From contig NZ_ALAP01000043.1 of the NCBI RefSeq assembly GCF_000280905.1, positions 30,025 to 94,024 on the forward strand: a stretch of 64,000 nucleotides of DNA, written 5' to 3'. Positions 26,281 through 34,521 of the stretch are shown here, one piece after another. The position numbers and the translations under genes are program-made. The notes beneath the pieces were generated by a model, which was not told where the DNA came from, did no database searches, and saw nothing but the letters and a program-made list of their open reading frames with translations. The stretch's first letter is position 1. The number at the start of each line of letters is the position of its first letter. Source of the DNA: Streptomyces sp. AA1529 (lineage in GTDB: Bacteria; Actinomycetota; Actinomycetes; Streptomycetales; Streptomycetaceae).

Positions 26281-27441
26281 TCAGCAAGAGGTGAAGGGAC
26301 CGCGGCCGGTGAAGGCGTGGCGGGCGAAGCGTGCGCCGATCAGTGCGTGGCCTGCAGTGTCGGGGTGCAGGAGATCCGGCAGCGGTGTGGTGGCGAAATC
26401 CTCTTCGCTGTAGAGGTCGAGCCCGTCGAGGTAGTGCAGGCAGGCATCATCGGCCATGCGTTCGGTGGCAATACGGGACAGATCCCGGCGGATGGTGCGC
26501 AGAGTAAGGCGTCCGGTGGCGGTGTCGGCGGCGTCGCCGAACGTCTTGAAGCGCAGGCCGGGGAAATCGGGGTCGGGCGCGGTGGGGCCGGGGGTGTCCT
26601 CGACGAGAGGGCTGTGGATCGGGGAGACCAGGAGCAGCGGAGTGTCGGGATGCCCCTCGCGGATCGTGTCGAGGAAGCCGTGGACGGCCGGGGTGAAGGC
26701 GCGCATCCGCATGAGGTCGGTGTTGACGAGGTTGATGCCGATCTTGATGCTGATGAGATCCGCGTGCGTGTCGCGCACGGTGCGAGCGGTGAAGGGGTCC
26801 AGCAGAGCGTTGCCGTTCAGGCCAAGGTTGACCAGTTCCACACCCGCCCTGCTCGCGGCGACTGCGGGCCAGGTGCGGGTGGGGCCGGCCGCGTCGACAC
26901 CCTGGCTGATGGAGCTGCCGTGGTGCAGCCAGATCCTCTTGTCCGCCTCCTGTGCCGCCCGGACAGGGGCGTCGGTGCGCAGAGCGATCAGCTCGGCGAC
27001 CTCCGAATGGGGCAGCCAGATCTCGATGTCCTTCTCCCGTCTCGGCAGCCCCTCGAAGCGCACGGTTCCTGCCGTGCCGGTGCTGTAGGTGACTGCGCCC
27101 GTGGCCATGTCGACGTCGGCGCTCGCTCCGCCCGGGGCGGCGGCCTCGCCGGTGAGATGGCCCTCGACGAGCAGGTCGAACACTCCGGGCGGACCGACCG
27201 GGGCGCCGTGGAAGACGGTGCGGGTGGCCACCAGGTCCAGTTCCACCACGGTCGCGGCCGTCCGTAGCGCCAGTCGTACCCCTGCGCCCTGGGACGCCAT
27301 GAGGCGCAGATAGTCGTCGTGACCCTGCCTCAGGGCGGCCTCCGGCAGGCGCAGCGGTATCACGCCGCGCTCGGTGTTCCGTGCGTCCACCGTTCCGCGC
27401 AGCATGCCCGGAGTCAGCGGTGTCCGGATCAATTCGGTCAT
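26281..27441 (-). CDS. SGNH/GDSL-family hydrolase
   Basis: 386 residues from ATG 27441. N-terminal beta-rich domain of about 165 residues (VTYSTGTAGTVRFEGL, IWLPHSEVAELIALRTD), then an SGNH catalytic domain. Visible blocks: GSSISQG at 175-181 with likely nucleophile Ser177, NLGLNGNA at 205-212, IKIGINLVN and DLLHPDTAGH, which carries the likely catalytic Asp-His pair. No signal peptide. These enzymes cleave esters of lipids, carbohydrates or natural products. It is divergent from the LuxR-type gene at 27613, which may regulate it; the MDR pseudogene lies 32 bases downstream on the same strand. Confidence 0.85.
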   Translation of the reverse strand: MTELIRTPLTPGMLRGTVDARNTERGVIPLRLPEAALRQGHDDYLRLMASQGAGVRLALRTAATVVELDLVATRTVFHGAPVGPPGVFDLLVEGHLTGEAAAPGGASADVDMATGAVTYSTGTAGTVRFEGLPRREKDIEIWLPHSEVAELIALRTDAPVRAAQEADKRIWLHHGSSISQGVDAAGPTRTWPAVAASRAGVELVNLGLNGNALLDPFTARTVRDTHADLISIKIGINLVNTDLMRMRAFTPAVHGFLDTIREGHPDTPLLLVSPIHSPLVEDTPGPTAPDPDFPGLRFKTFGDAADTATGRLTLRTIRRDLSRIATERMADDACLHYLDGLDLYSEEDFATTPLPDLLHPDTAGHALIGARFARHAFTGRGPFTSC

Positions 27442-27612
27442 GGGATGTGCCTCGTTCCGGTCAGTGCCGGGCCAGCGCCCCTGAAGGGCACTGGCGCGTC
27501 TTGCGGTCCCCAGCCTCACCTCCGGGCACTGACAACCAGCCCCTCCGAATGAGCGGCTTCCCCCCTCCTTCCGAAGGGGACCGTCGTCATGGCACTGTCC
27601 TAGCCTGGCGCT

Positions 27613-28896
27613 ATGAGCACCATCGACTGGTCGAGTCCTGCCTCGGTCACGTCCGCGCTCGCGGACGTTCAGCGGGCGCCTCTCGGCGACGTACTGCGCC
27701 GCCTGTCCGCGCTTGTGGCCCCGCTCGTGCCGCATACCGCCGTCGCCCAGCTCACCGGCTTCTGCGGCCACTCCCCGCTGAAGACCACCGGAACCGACGC
27801 GGCCACCGAGGCCGTCACCAGCACCGATCTGGGCCGCCTGGCCTCCAAGGTCCCGGTCGGCGCTCCCTGGCGCGGCACCGCGCTGCTGGGCGGGGCCGAC
27901 CGCGTGCTCACCGCCGTTGCCGCAGCGGCCCCCGACGGCGACGGGTCGCTGCTGGTACTCATCGACACCCCCGCAGACCCCCTGCCCTCGGCCGCGGCGG
28001 AACTGCTGCAAAGCATCTGGGACCTAGTCACCGCGCACCTGCTCCACCGCGCCCTGGATCCCGAACCCGAACAGCTCGCCCGCTCCCGCGCCGCCTCCGG
28101 CGAGCGCCAGCGTGTCACCGCGGAGCTCACCAGCTCTCACGCCGTCACCCTCACCGCCGTGCTCGCCACCCTGCGCTCCCGGTCCCTCAGCGACGCGGCG
28201 GCCCGGCAGGCGGCCACCGACCTCGCCGCCTCCGCACTCATCGACCTGCGCCGCACCGCGCAGGAGGACCCCGCCGACAGCAGCACCCTCCGGGTCTTCG
28301 ACGACCTCACAGCCGAGCTGAGCCCGATCCGGCGCTACAGTGACGTCCGGCTCAGCCTCCGCCCGCCCGTGACGGACCGGCCCGTTCCCTCCGAGACCGC
28401 GTATGCCGCCCGGTCCGTCACGCTCACTGCCGTACTCAACGCGTTCACCCAGGACCCGGTGCAGCACGTCCACGCCGGATGGCAGCTCACCGACAACGCC
28501 CTCACCGCCACTGTCCGCGACGACAGTCCGAACGCCTCCAGCGACACCAGCATCGCCGCGCGGCGACTCCACCGGATCGCCGCCGCCGCAGGCGGCGAAG
28601 TGGCGCTCGACTCCGAACCGGAGTGGGGAACCACCGTCACCGCCACCTTCCCCCTGAACCCTGCGGAGACCGCGCCCCCGAGCCCGCTCGATGGCCTCGC
28701 CCCCCGCGAACTCGACGTCCTTGCCGGCCTCGCCCAAGGGCTGAGCAACCGGGCCATCGCCCAGGAACTGCATATCGGTGAGACCACGGTGAAATTCCAC
28801 GTGCGCAACATCCTCAAGAAGCTGACCGTCTCCTCCCGTGGGCAGGCCGCGGCCCTCGCCAGGGACGCCGGCCTCACCCCATCCCCCCAGCCGTAA
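27613..28896 (+). CDS. LuxR-type regulator with histidine-kinase-like ATPase region
   Basis: 427 residues. The first about 170 form a GAF-like sensory region, then a helical segment (ELTSSHAVTLTAVLATLRSR) reminiscent of a DHp region and a degenerate HATPase domain (AARRLHRIAAAAGGEVALDS, followed by EPEWGTTVTATFPL). The C-terminal 65 residues are a GerE/LuxR helix-turn-helix (LAPRELDVLAGLAQGLSNRA, then IAQELHIGETTVKFHVRNIL). No receiver domain is present, so sensor and DNA-binding output are in a single polypeptide. The kinase region lacks a clear phosphoacceptor His and the N box looks weak, so it may bind ligand without phosphotransfer. Divergent from the SGNH hydrolase. Start ATG 27613. Confidence 0.85.
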   Translation: MSTIDWSSPASVTSALADVQRAPLGDVLRRLSALVAPLVPHTAVAQLTGFCGHSPLKTTGTDAATEAVTSTDLGRLASKVPVGAPWRGTALLGGADRVLTAVAAAAPDGDGSLLVLIDTPADPLPSAAAELLQSIWDLVTAHLLHRALDPEPEQLARSRAASGERQRVTAELTSSHAVTLTAVLATLRSRSLSDAAARQAATDLAASALIDLRRTAQEDPADSSTLRVFDDLTAELSPIRRYSDVRLSLRPPVTDRPVPSETAYAARSVTLTAVLNAFTQDPVQHVHAGWQLTDNALTATVRDDSPNASSDTSIAARRLHRIAAAAGGEVALDSEPEWGTTVTATFPLNPAETAPPSPLDGLAPRELDVLAGLAQGLSNRAIAQELHIGETTVKFHVRNILKKLTVSSRGQAAALARDAGLTPSPQP

Positions 28897-28905
28897 TGCC
28901 CCGAA

Positions 28906-29120
28906 GTCCGGGTCGCGGTCGAAACCGGGGATGCATGGGAGCCGTACCGGCTGCTCGACGCCAGCGGCGAGGTCGTGTGGCTGGTGGAGGTGTACTTCGA
29001 CGGCCCTCAGGCCGCTGGGAACCCCGCTCCGACGCTGCGGTCGTACGGGACGGGCCTGCTGCGGTGGTGGCGGTTACGGCTTCGCGCCCACCCGCTGCGG
29101 CGCCCCTGGCCCGTTCAACC
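28906..29120 (+). pseudogene. N-terminal fragment of a tyrosine-type integrase/recombinase
   Basis: The frame from 28906 reads VRVAVETGDAWEPYRLLDAS, then GEVVWLVEVYFDGPQAAGN and TLRSYGTGLLRWWR. This is the N-terminal SAM-like domain pattern (AGxxxxTLRSYGxDLLRWWRFL) of Streptomyces tyrosine recombinases that occur in clusters. It breaks down after the WWR segment and no catalytic R-H-R-Y region follows. It starts 10 bases after the LuxR-type gene. A TTA codon (29073-29075) is present. Confidence 0.65.
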
Positions 29121-29141
29121 CCCCCCCGGGCCGCCCGACAG

Positions 29142-29830
29142 ATGTTCAACCGGGCCAACCAGCTGCTGGGCTCCAACCGGACCCTCCACACCTCTGACCG
29201 GCCACCTCCGCCGGTCCGAAGGAGGTCCTGGACCGGCTGGCCCGGCCGCCGCTGCGGCCCGCGTCCCAGAGCGCCCTCGCCGCACGGCTCCGCGGGGCCC
29301 GCCGCCTGCTGGAGTGGCTCCAGAGGTTCCCAGGCAACAGCTGGCAGTCCCGCTGGAGAGCCAGCCCCGGCCCCGCGGACCCGCAGACCTGGTGCGACGA
29401 GGTGATCCGATGGGCCGACGCCCGCGGCCCGCGACCTGTCCGCGAGTCAGAGCTGAAGGCCGGGATGCTCGTGCTGATCTGCGCGGACGTGCTCCGCATG
29501 CACCCGGCATGGCTCACGGCCCGCCGCTCCCGGCACTTCATGCTCTCGATGTCCGCCGGCCGCGACCCTGACGGCTTCGCCCGGCTCGAAGCCGCCGTTC
29601 CGCCCGACCAGTGGACCTCCCGCTCGGGCGGCACCGTCCAGGACTGCACCGTCGGCGACCTCATGGAGATCCGGTCGGTCGCCGGCAGGCACTGGAACCA
29701 CGCCACGATGCTGGCCTACGCCTGGCTGCGAGCGGCCGGCCAGTTCCCGCCCGACGCCCCGGTGACCGAACCGTGTGGTCAGGTGCGCCGCGTTGTTCGC
29801 CGGCGTGCGTCGAAGGCCGAGTCAGCTGAT
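29142..29830 (+). pseudogene. Frameshifted N-terminal part of a second, large integrase-type protein
   Basis: Three frames encode one colinear product: MFNRANQLLGSNRTLHTSD (frame of 29142), LTGHLRRSE (next frame) and then KEVLDRLARPPLRPASQSAL through RLLEWLQRFPGNSWQSRW, WCDEVIRWADARG, CADVLRMHPAWLTARRSRHF and YAWLRAAGQFPPDAP (frame of 29402). I recall this arrangement from the long (about 800-residue) recombinase found next to tyrosine integrases on Streptomyces accessory DNA. Two frameshifts and loss of the C-terminal two-thirds make it non-functional. It ends where the gene at 29822 (opposite strand) ends. Confidence 0.6.
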
Positions 29831-30541
29831 GTTCGCCGGGGCCTTCTTGCCGGCGTCCGGCGGAGTCGGTGCTTTGGGGGCCTTCACGCGCTCGCAGGCG
29901 GAGGCGGTGCCCTTGACGCCGCCGACGGCGAGCGACCGAGGCGATGCGCTGCCGTGGGACTCAGCGTTCTCGAAGACGAAGGCATGGGACCTGTCGCTGT
30001 GGGATGCCGAGCTCTCGAAAAGCAGCGTGTCGCCCTCCTCGAGCGTGATCTTGAAATGGCCCTTCTGCGCCACTGAACGATTCCCGTCCCGCGACCCCGC
30101 GACCTTCACCGGCTTGCCCTCCGGGACGAACGTCCAGTCGACGGCCTCCCCGCGCGGCTCTCGGCAACGGTAGCCGGGAGGAAGTACGTCGATGCTGACC
30201 GCCACCCCGTACTCGCGCAGCCTGTCGGCCAGTTCCTGCTGTGCCCGGCGGTCAGGCTTGATCTCACTCATCGTGACGCTGACCCTGCTGTCGTCGAGAC
30301 GCTCCAGAGCGTACGCCGGTGAGTCGGCCGGAGAACCCGGTGTGAGAACCACGGCGGCCGCGGCTGCGGAGCAGACCATCCCGGCTGCTCCGACACGCAG
30401 GGGTGTGAACAGGCGGCGGTTCGGTATCGTGCGCCGCTCCCGCGCCTGGGAGGTCTCCAGGACGGTCAACGCCTCCCGCTGCCCGATCTCCTTCTGGAGC
30501 TCGGAGAGCAGCCGGTCCTGGAACGTCGTCTTCGTGCTCAT
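29822..30541 (-). CDS. Membrane-anchored protein coupled to ECF sigma factor; possible anti-sigma or effector
   Basis: 239 residues: cytoplasmic N-terminus of about 50, one transmembrane helix at about 51-68 (VGAAGMVCSAAAAAVVLTPG), then an extracytoplasmic domain (LREYGVAVSIDVLPPGYRC, a heat-stable-looking beta region). Its ATG overlaps the stop of the sigma-factor gene in an ATGA, so the two are translationally coupled. In Streptomyces such a partner is often an anti-sigma factor, but no zinc-type anti-sigma motif (HxxxCxxC) is visible in the short cytoplasmic part. The role is inferred from context. Confidence 0.7.
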   Translation of the reverse strand: MSTKTTFQDRLLSELQKEIGQREALTVLETSQARERRTIPNRRLFTPLRVGAAGMVCSAAAAAVVLTPGSPADSPAYALERLDDSRVSVTMSEIKPDRRAQQELADRLREYGVAVSIDVLPPGYRCREPRGEAVDWTFVPEGKPVKVAGSRDGNRSVAQKGHFKITLEEGDTLLFESSASHSDRSHAFVFENAESHGSASPRSLAVGGVKGTASACERVKAPKAPTPPDAGKKAPANIS

Positions 30542-31134
30542 GCCTTCTCCCCAACTTTCTGTGCCACTACGGAGACATGCGTCTGCAGCCGGCTCCCGGC
30601 GATGTCGGCGCGCAGCGCCCTGCGGGCTCGGTGCAGGCGAACCCGGGCGGTCACCTGGCGGATGCCGAGCGAGGCTGCGGCCTCGCTGACGGTCAGTTGG
30701 TCGACCGCGACCAGTTCCAGTACGGCGCGTTCCCCTTCCGGCAGGCGCTTCATGGCGTCCAGCGCACGCCGGCCCGGGCTCTCGGCGTCCAGCTTCTCCT
30801 CGAGCCGGGCGATGTCGTCCGCGTCGAGCAGGCGCCGCCCCGAGATCCGCTGGTCGCGCGCGGAGTCCCGGGCGACTCTGCGGCGCTCGGAAGAGACGAC
30901 GTTGCGGGCGATTCCATACAGCCAGGCGGTCTCGCTGCCGCGGCCGGGCCGATAGGTGTGGGCGGAGTCCAGAACCGCGAGAAAGATCTCCGCGGTGAGG
31001 TCGGCGGCCGTGTGCGGGTCTCCCACACGACGGGCCACGAAGCGCGTCACGCCCTCGACATGGCGCCGGTAGAACTGCTCGAACTGTTGTGGATCACGTG
31101 CGGCGGCAGCAGGGCCGCCCCGTATCCGTTGCAC
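30538..31134 (-). CDS. ECF-type RNA polymerase sigma factor
   Basis: 198 residues from GTG 31134. Region 2 (DLTAEIFLAVLDSAHTYRPG, then SETAWLYGIARNVVSSERRR) recognises the -10 element, and region 4 (GERAVLELVAVDQLTVSEAA, then LGIRQVTARVRLHRARRAL) holds the -35-binding helix-turn-helix. There is no long region 3, as expected for an extracytoplasmic function sigma factor. The ATGA overlap with the membrane protein downstream suggests a sigma/regulator pair responding to an envelope signal. The target promoter is not identifiable from the window. Confidence 0.88.
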   Translation of the reverse strand: MQRIRGGPAAAARDPQQFEQFYRRHVEGVTRFVARRVGDPHTAADLTAEIFLAVLDSAHTYRPGRGSETAWLYGIARNVVSSERRRVARDSARDQRISGRRLLDADDIARLEEKLDAESPGRRALDAMKRLPEGERAVLELVAVDQLTVSEAAASLGIRQVTARVRLHRARRALRADIAGSRLQTHVSVVAQKVGEKA

Positions 31135-31608
31135 TCACTGACTCCTCTGCTGCGGTCTTCCGTCTTCTTGGTGTCACCTCGTCTGTTCTTGGGCTGACGC
31201 ACGAGAAGCGTTACGGGCGCAGAGCGGCCGGACCGCACCCTTGGAAGTGATATCCGCGTTCCCCCGCCGACCCGGCGGACTGCTCCGGGCGTTGGGCCGG
31301 CACCGCAGAAATAGCGGAGGCACAGCGACCGCGGCGGGAGCCCTGACCCTGCTCGCGACGAATGGTCCGGACACCGGCCTGGCCTGTCGCTCGGTGCGGC
31401 CACCGCGATGGCCCCGCCCGCTCTGCTTCCGTCGGTACTGCTGCTCGAGCAGCCCGCCCCGGCACGGCCCGACCCACCGCGATGGCATCCCGGGACAGCA
31501 ACGGCCCACAGCCGATGGAACGCGCTGCTGAAGGGTGCGTGAACAGCGCGTTCCGGTTCTGTGTGGGGGAAGAGAGTTCGGCGCAGCGTGCGGCGCGGGG
31601 GTGGGTGG
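31135..31608. other. 474-base gap with no convincing gene
   Basis: Between the sigma-factor start and the stop of the TetR gene at 31609. Short plus-strand frames (for example ending ALLPSVLLLEQPAPARPD near 31490) look slightly protein-like but have no start or ribosome-binding site and could be a relic. The sigma operon promoter should lie in the first 100 bases. Confidence 0.35.
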
Positions 31609-32310
31609 TCAGGGGAGCTGGAAGGTGTCGGCGAGGATCGCCGTCTGGATGTCGAGCATGGTTGCGGGGTCGTGTCCCATGCCGGTGAACTGGCCGGTGA
31701 TCTCCAGGCTGACCGTGCCGTGCATCTGGGGCCAGGTCATCACGGCTCCGGTCAGCGCGACGTCGGCGGCGGTGCCGGACTGCCCCGTCCACTGCTCGAC
31801 CCAGGCCGCCACCTCGGGCTTCTCGCGCAGCCATGTCCGCAGTTGCGCCACGAGCGGGTCCACGCGGACCAGTGGCCGACCCTGGGCGAAGACGGAGAGG
31901 AAGGGCCCCAGGACGGAGCGTGCCTTCAGTACGGTCTCGGTCGGCGCGGTGAAGCCCGCCACCGGGGTGCCCTGGATGAGCAGGTACAGGTGCGGCTGTG
32001 TCACGGCCCATTCCCGGTAGGCGCCGGTCAGGGCGTGCAGGGCGGCCCGGCCGCCGTCTTCGGTGTCCACGGCGTGGACGGCTGCGGCCGCGCCCTCGTA
32101 GGCGTCGAGCACCAGCTCCGCCAGTAGGTCGTCACGGCTGGCGAAGTAGCGGTAGAGCGCCGGGCCGGACAGCCCGATCTCCTTCGCGATCCGCAGGAGC
32201 GCCACGCCCTCGATGCCTCCGGCGGCGAGCTGTCGTACGGCCGCTTCCTTGATCTCCGTGCGGGTCTGCTCCCGGTACCGCGCACGCGGGCTGTTCGCAC
32301 GGACTGTCAT
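31609..32310 (-). CDS. TetR-family transcriptional regulator with duplicated start region
   Basis: 233 residues. Helix-turn-helix at about 17-60 (EIKEAAVRQLAAGGIEGVAL, then IGLSGPALYRYFASRDDLL), followed by a WHG-type C-terminal domain (WPQMHGTVSLEITGQF). ATG 32310 has CAGGAGG upstream. A 16-base block containing this ribosome-binding site and ATG is duplicated 19 bases upstream (32327-32342). The gene lies downstream of and on the same strand as the epimerase gene; both may be autoregulated through the palindrome at 33475-33495. Confidence 0.87.
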   Translation of the reverse strand: MTVRANSPRARYREQTRTEIKEAAVRQLAAGGIEGVALLRIAKEIGLSGPALYRYFASRDDLLAELVLDAYEGAAAAVHAVDTEDGGRAALHALTGAYREWAVTQPHLYLLIQGTPVAGFTAPTETVLKARSVLGPFLSVFAQGRPLVRVDPLVAQLRTWLREKPEVAAWVEQWTGQSGTAADVALTGAVMTWPQMHGTVSLEITGQFTGMGHDPATMLDIQTAILADTFQLP

Positions 32311-32342
32311 GCCCCGCCTCCTGTTCCATGCCCCGCCTCCTG
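32308..32342 (-). repeat. Direct duplication of ribosome-binding site and start codon
   Basis: Two copies of CATGCCCCGCCTCCTG (plus strand) at 32308-32323 and 32327-32342, offset by 19 bases. On the minus strand each is CAGGAGGCGGGGCATG, a complete Shine-Dalgarno plus ATG. The upstream ATG (32329) opens a different frame that overlaps the TetR gene to about 32132, giving a possible decoy or coupling ORF. Confidence 0.7.
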
Positions 32343-32459
32343 CTGCCGGCCGCGCAGGATCCGCAGTGCATGCGTCACTGTATCGCTGGTGCGACGGGGC
32401 GGTGCTCTCCCCCGGTCGCTGACGGGGGAGTGCTGCCGAAGGTGCCCGGGACTGGTCGG

Positions 32460-33419
32460 TCAGCTCTTCGCCCGGGCGGCGAGGAAGCCCCGGTACCACG
32501 CCAGGGTCTCCCGCAGGGTGGTCTCGATCGGGGTGGGTTCGGCGCCGAACTCCTGCTGGAAGGCGGTGGAGTCCATGATCTGTGGCTCGGTGTGCTGGTA
32601 GAACATCTCGGCGTAGGAATCCATGAACGTTTCGTCGAACGGCCCGAAGGGGCGCGCCTCGTTCATCGTGACGATCCGCAGCGGGCGGCCCACCAGGCCG
32701 CCCAGCGCTGTGAGGATCTCGCGCGTCGTGCGGGCGGGAGCGGTGGGCAGATGCCAGACCCGGCCCTCTCCCGAGGGGTTCTCGCCGAGTACGGCCAGGC
32801 CCCGGGCCACGTCGAGGACGTTGGTGTAGCTGTGCTCGAGGTCGATGTCGCCGAGCACCAGGACCTCGCCGTCCGTGAGCGCGGCCGGGAAGACGGCCCC
32901 GCCCAGTGTGGAATTCAGCACCCGGGGTCCGACGAAGTCCGCCGAGCGGCCCAGCACGACCCTCGCTCGGCCTTCCTCGTGCGCGGCCAGGTACTTCTCG
33001 TCCAGGGCGGCCCGCATCCTGCCCTTGGCCGTGGCCGCCCGCCACGGAGTGTCCTCGGTCATGACCTCGCCGTGCGTCTCGCCGTAGGGGTACAGCGTGT
33101 CCAGGACCACCAGGCGCGCACCGGTGCGCGCCACCGCGCCCAGGACCGCCTCCTGGATGCCGGGCATGACGTCGACCTGGAGCTGGTAGGCGACGTTGAC
33201 GCAGTGGTAGACCACGTCCGCGCCTTCGATCGCGGCGAGCGCTCCGTCCACCGTGCCGACATCCCCCTTGAGGCGCTCGACGCCTCCCAGCGGCTCACCG
33301 GAGCCGGCGCGGTCGACCAGCCGCACGGCGTGTCCCCGGCGCGCGAGTTCCAGCGCGACGGAGGTGCCCGCGGGACCGGCTCCCAGAACGGTGTGAAGCG
33401 AACCTGTTGCTGCGCTCAT
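32460..33419 (-). CDS. NAD-dependent epimerase/dehydratase-family (extended SDR) protein
   Basis: 319 residues. N-terminal nucleotide-binding loop GAGPAGTSVALELARRGH (13-30), then GDVGTVDGALAAIEGADVVY (typical extended-SDR acidic and Asp-x-x-Asp region) and VVLDTLYPYGE, whose YPYGE may supply the catalytic Tyr, but the usual YxxxK is not clean. A C-terminal HTEP(Q)xxxxx-rich domain follows (FGAEPTPIETTLRETLAWYR). The substrate may be a nucleotide sugar or another carbonyl compound. The 148-base gap separates it from the TetR gene downstream. Start ATG 33419. Confidence 0.83.
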   Translation of the reverse strand: MSAATGSLHTVLGAGPAGTSVALELARRGHAVRLVDRAGSGEPLGGVERLKGDVGTVDGALAAIEGADVVYHCVNVAYQLQVDVMPGIQEAVLGAVARTGARLVVLDTLYPYGETHGEVMTEDTPWRAATAKGRMRAALDEKYLAAHEEGRARVVLGRSADFVGPRVLNSTLGGAVFPAALTDGEVLVLGDIDLEHSYTNVLDVARGLAVLGENPSGEGRVWHLPTAPARTTREILTALGGLVGRPLRIVTMNEARPFGPFDETFMDSYAEMFYQHTEPQIMDSTAFQQEFGAEPTPIETTLRETLAWYRGFLAARAKS

Positions 33420-33474
33420 GACGCGGTCCTTTCGGCAGAGGGCCGTGAGCCCTTCGGGGTTATTGGCAGACACG

Positions 33475-33495
33475 TAAGTTATAGCATGTAACTTA
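33475..33495. promoter_or_regulatory. Putative operator upstream of the epimerase gene
   Basis: Perfect 7-bp inverted repeat TAAGTTA / TAACTTA with a 7-bp spacer, 56-76 bases upstream of ATG 33419. This AT-rich palindrome is typical of a TetR site; the TetR gene at 31609 on the same strand is the likely binder. Confidence 0.55.
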
Positions 33496-33959
33496 TCTGA
33501 ATGGCCATCGCGGGCATGGTGCAGCGGGTGACGCGATAGTCCCTGGAGGTCTCGGCGACGTGCTGCGACCGGTTCCAACGACCTGGACCCGCACCCGATC
33601 GGCCGGCATGCCCATGACGGGCACGCCCCCGTCGCATCGGGAACCGCAGACCTGTACCTGCGCACGCTCCCAGCCATGGCTGCGCCACCGGCGCGGCAAA
33701 CGGTCAGCAGCGGCCCGCGCCTACCGAGGCCCGCCCCCGCCGTCATGCATGTGGTTCGCCCCTGCCGTTCGCACCCCTGCCGCTCTTCCCGCCGCCCTGC
33801 CGGGGCAGCAGCGGTGATGAGCGCGCTCGCCTCATGGCCGGGGAAGGGGCGCGGACAGCAGCTTCGGCCTGCTGGCCGACACCCGGAGAACGGCGGAGGG
33901 TCCCGGCCGGCGGGAGGTGTGTGGTGGGGCTGGTCGGGGTCGGGGCGTTGGGGTGGTGG
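33496..33959. other. 460-base intergenic stretch
   Basis: Between the epimerase promoter region and the stop of the MarR gene at 33960. Open frames are GC-driven, Arg/Pro-rich and without ribosome-binding sites. I see nothing I can name. Confidence 0.35.
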
Positions 33960-34385
33960 TCAGTGTGTCCGCAGGTGGTCGGTCAGGCGGGAGAGCAGCG
34001 GCATGGTGGCGGCGAGGGTTTCGCGTTCTTCGGTGGTGAGGGCGTCGGTGATGGCCGTGCCGAGCAGGGCGGCGCGCCGGCGGCGTTCCTCGTCGAGACG
34101 GTTGGTACCGGTCGGGGTGAGGTGCAGGAGGTTCTTGCGTCCGTCGCTGGGGTGGGCCTCGGAGCGGACGAGTCCTTGCTGGAGGAGTTCCTTGACCGCC
34201 TTGGCTGCCGACTGGTGGCTGACTCCTCGTTCATGGGCGATGTCCGCGGTGGTCATCGGGCCGCTGCGGTCGAGGTAGCCGAGGGCGGCGGCTTCGCCGG
34301 GTGCCATGGTGTCGATCGCGCGCACGGCTCTGACGAGCTGTCCGACGGCCATACGTAGTTCCTCGGCCAGGTCTGTGGCGTCCAT
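33960..34385 (-). CDS. MarR-family transcriptional regulator
   Basis: 141 residues from ATG 34385. Winged helix-turn-helix with GPMTTADIAHERGVSHQSAA (about 43-62, recognition helix) followed by KAVKELLQQGLVRSEAHPSD and wing-region GRKNLLHLTPTG. It is divergent from the metallo-hydrolase at 34522. Two matching 24-bp elements (34404-34427 and 34472-34495) flank the promoters, so it probably represses both genes and is released by a small ligand. Confidence 0.88.
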   Translation of the reverse strand: MDATDLAEELRMAVGQLVRAVRAIDTMAPGEAAALGYLDRSGPMTTADIAHERGVSHQSAAKAVKELLQQGLVRSEAHPSDGRKNLLHLTPTGTNRLDEERRRRAALLGTAITDALTTEERETLAATMPLLSRLTDHLRTH

Positions 34386-34403
34386 GGGTCGGAGCCTAGT
34401 CGG

Positions 34404-34495
34404 CAACCAGCCTGTACACCTTGGTTGCATGCCGCGAGAGGCGGTCAGCCGGCGATGCCGGAAAATATACTCAACCTAGGTGTACAGTTTCGGTG
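34404..34495. promoter_or_regulatory. Two similar MarR binding elements and a promoter
   Basis: Element one (34404-34427, minus strand) reads CAACCAAGGTGTACAGG and ends CTGGTTG, giving CAACCA/TGGTTG arms. Element two (34472-34495, plus strand) reads CAACCTAGGTGTACAG and then diverges. They are in opposite orientation, about 68 bp apart. A -10 TATACT (34466-34471) sits directly before element two, so the element overlaps the transcription start of the metallo-hydrolase gene. Confidence 0.65.
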
Positions 34496-34521
34496 TAGAA
34501 AATGCGAGGAGGATTTTCACC

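Noticed and set aside
31211..32011. Minus-strand frame antisense to the TetR reading frame
   Set aside because: Shadow of the TetR gene; composition typical of an off-frame.
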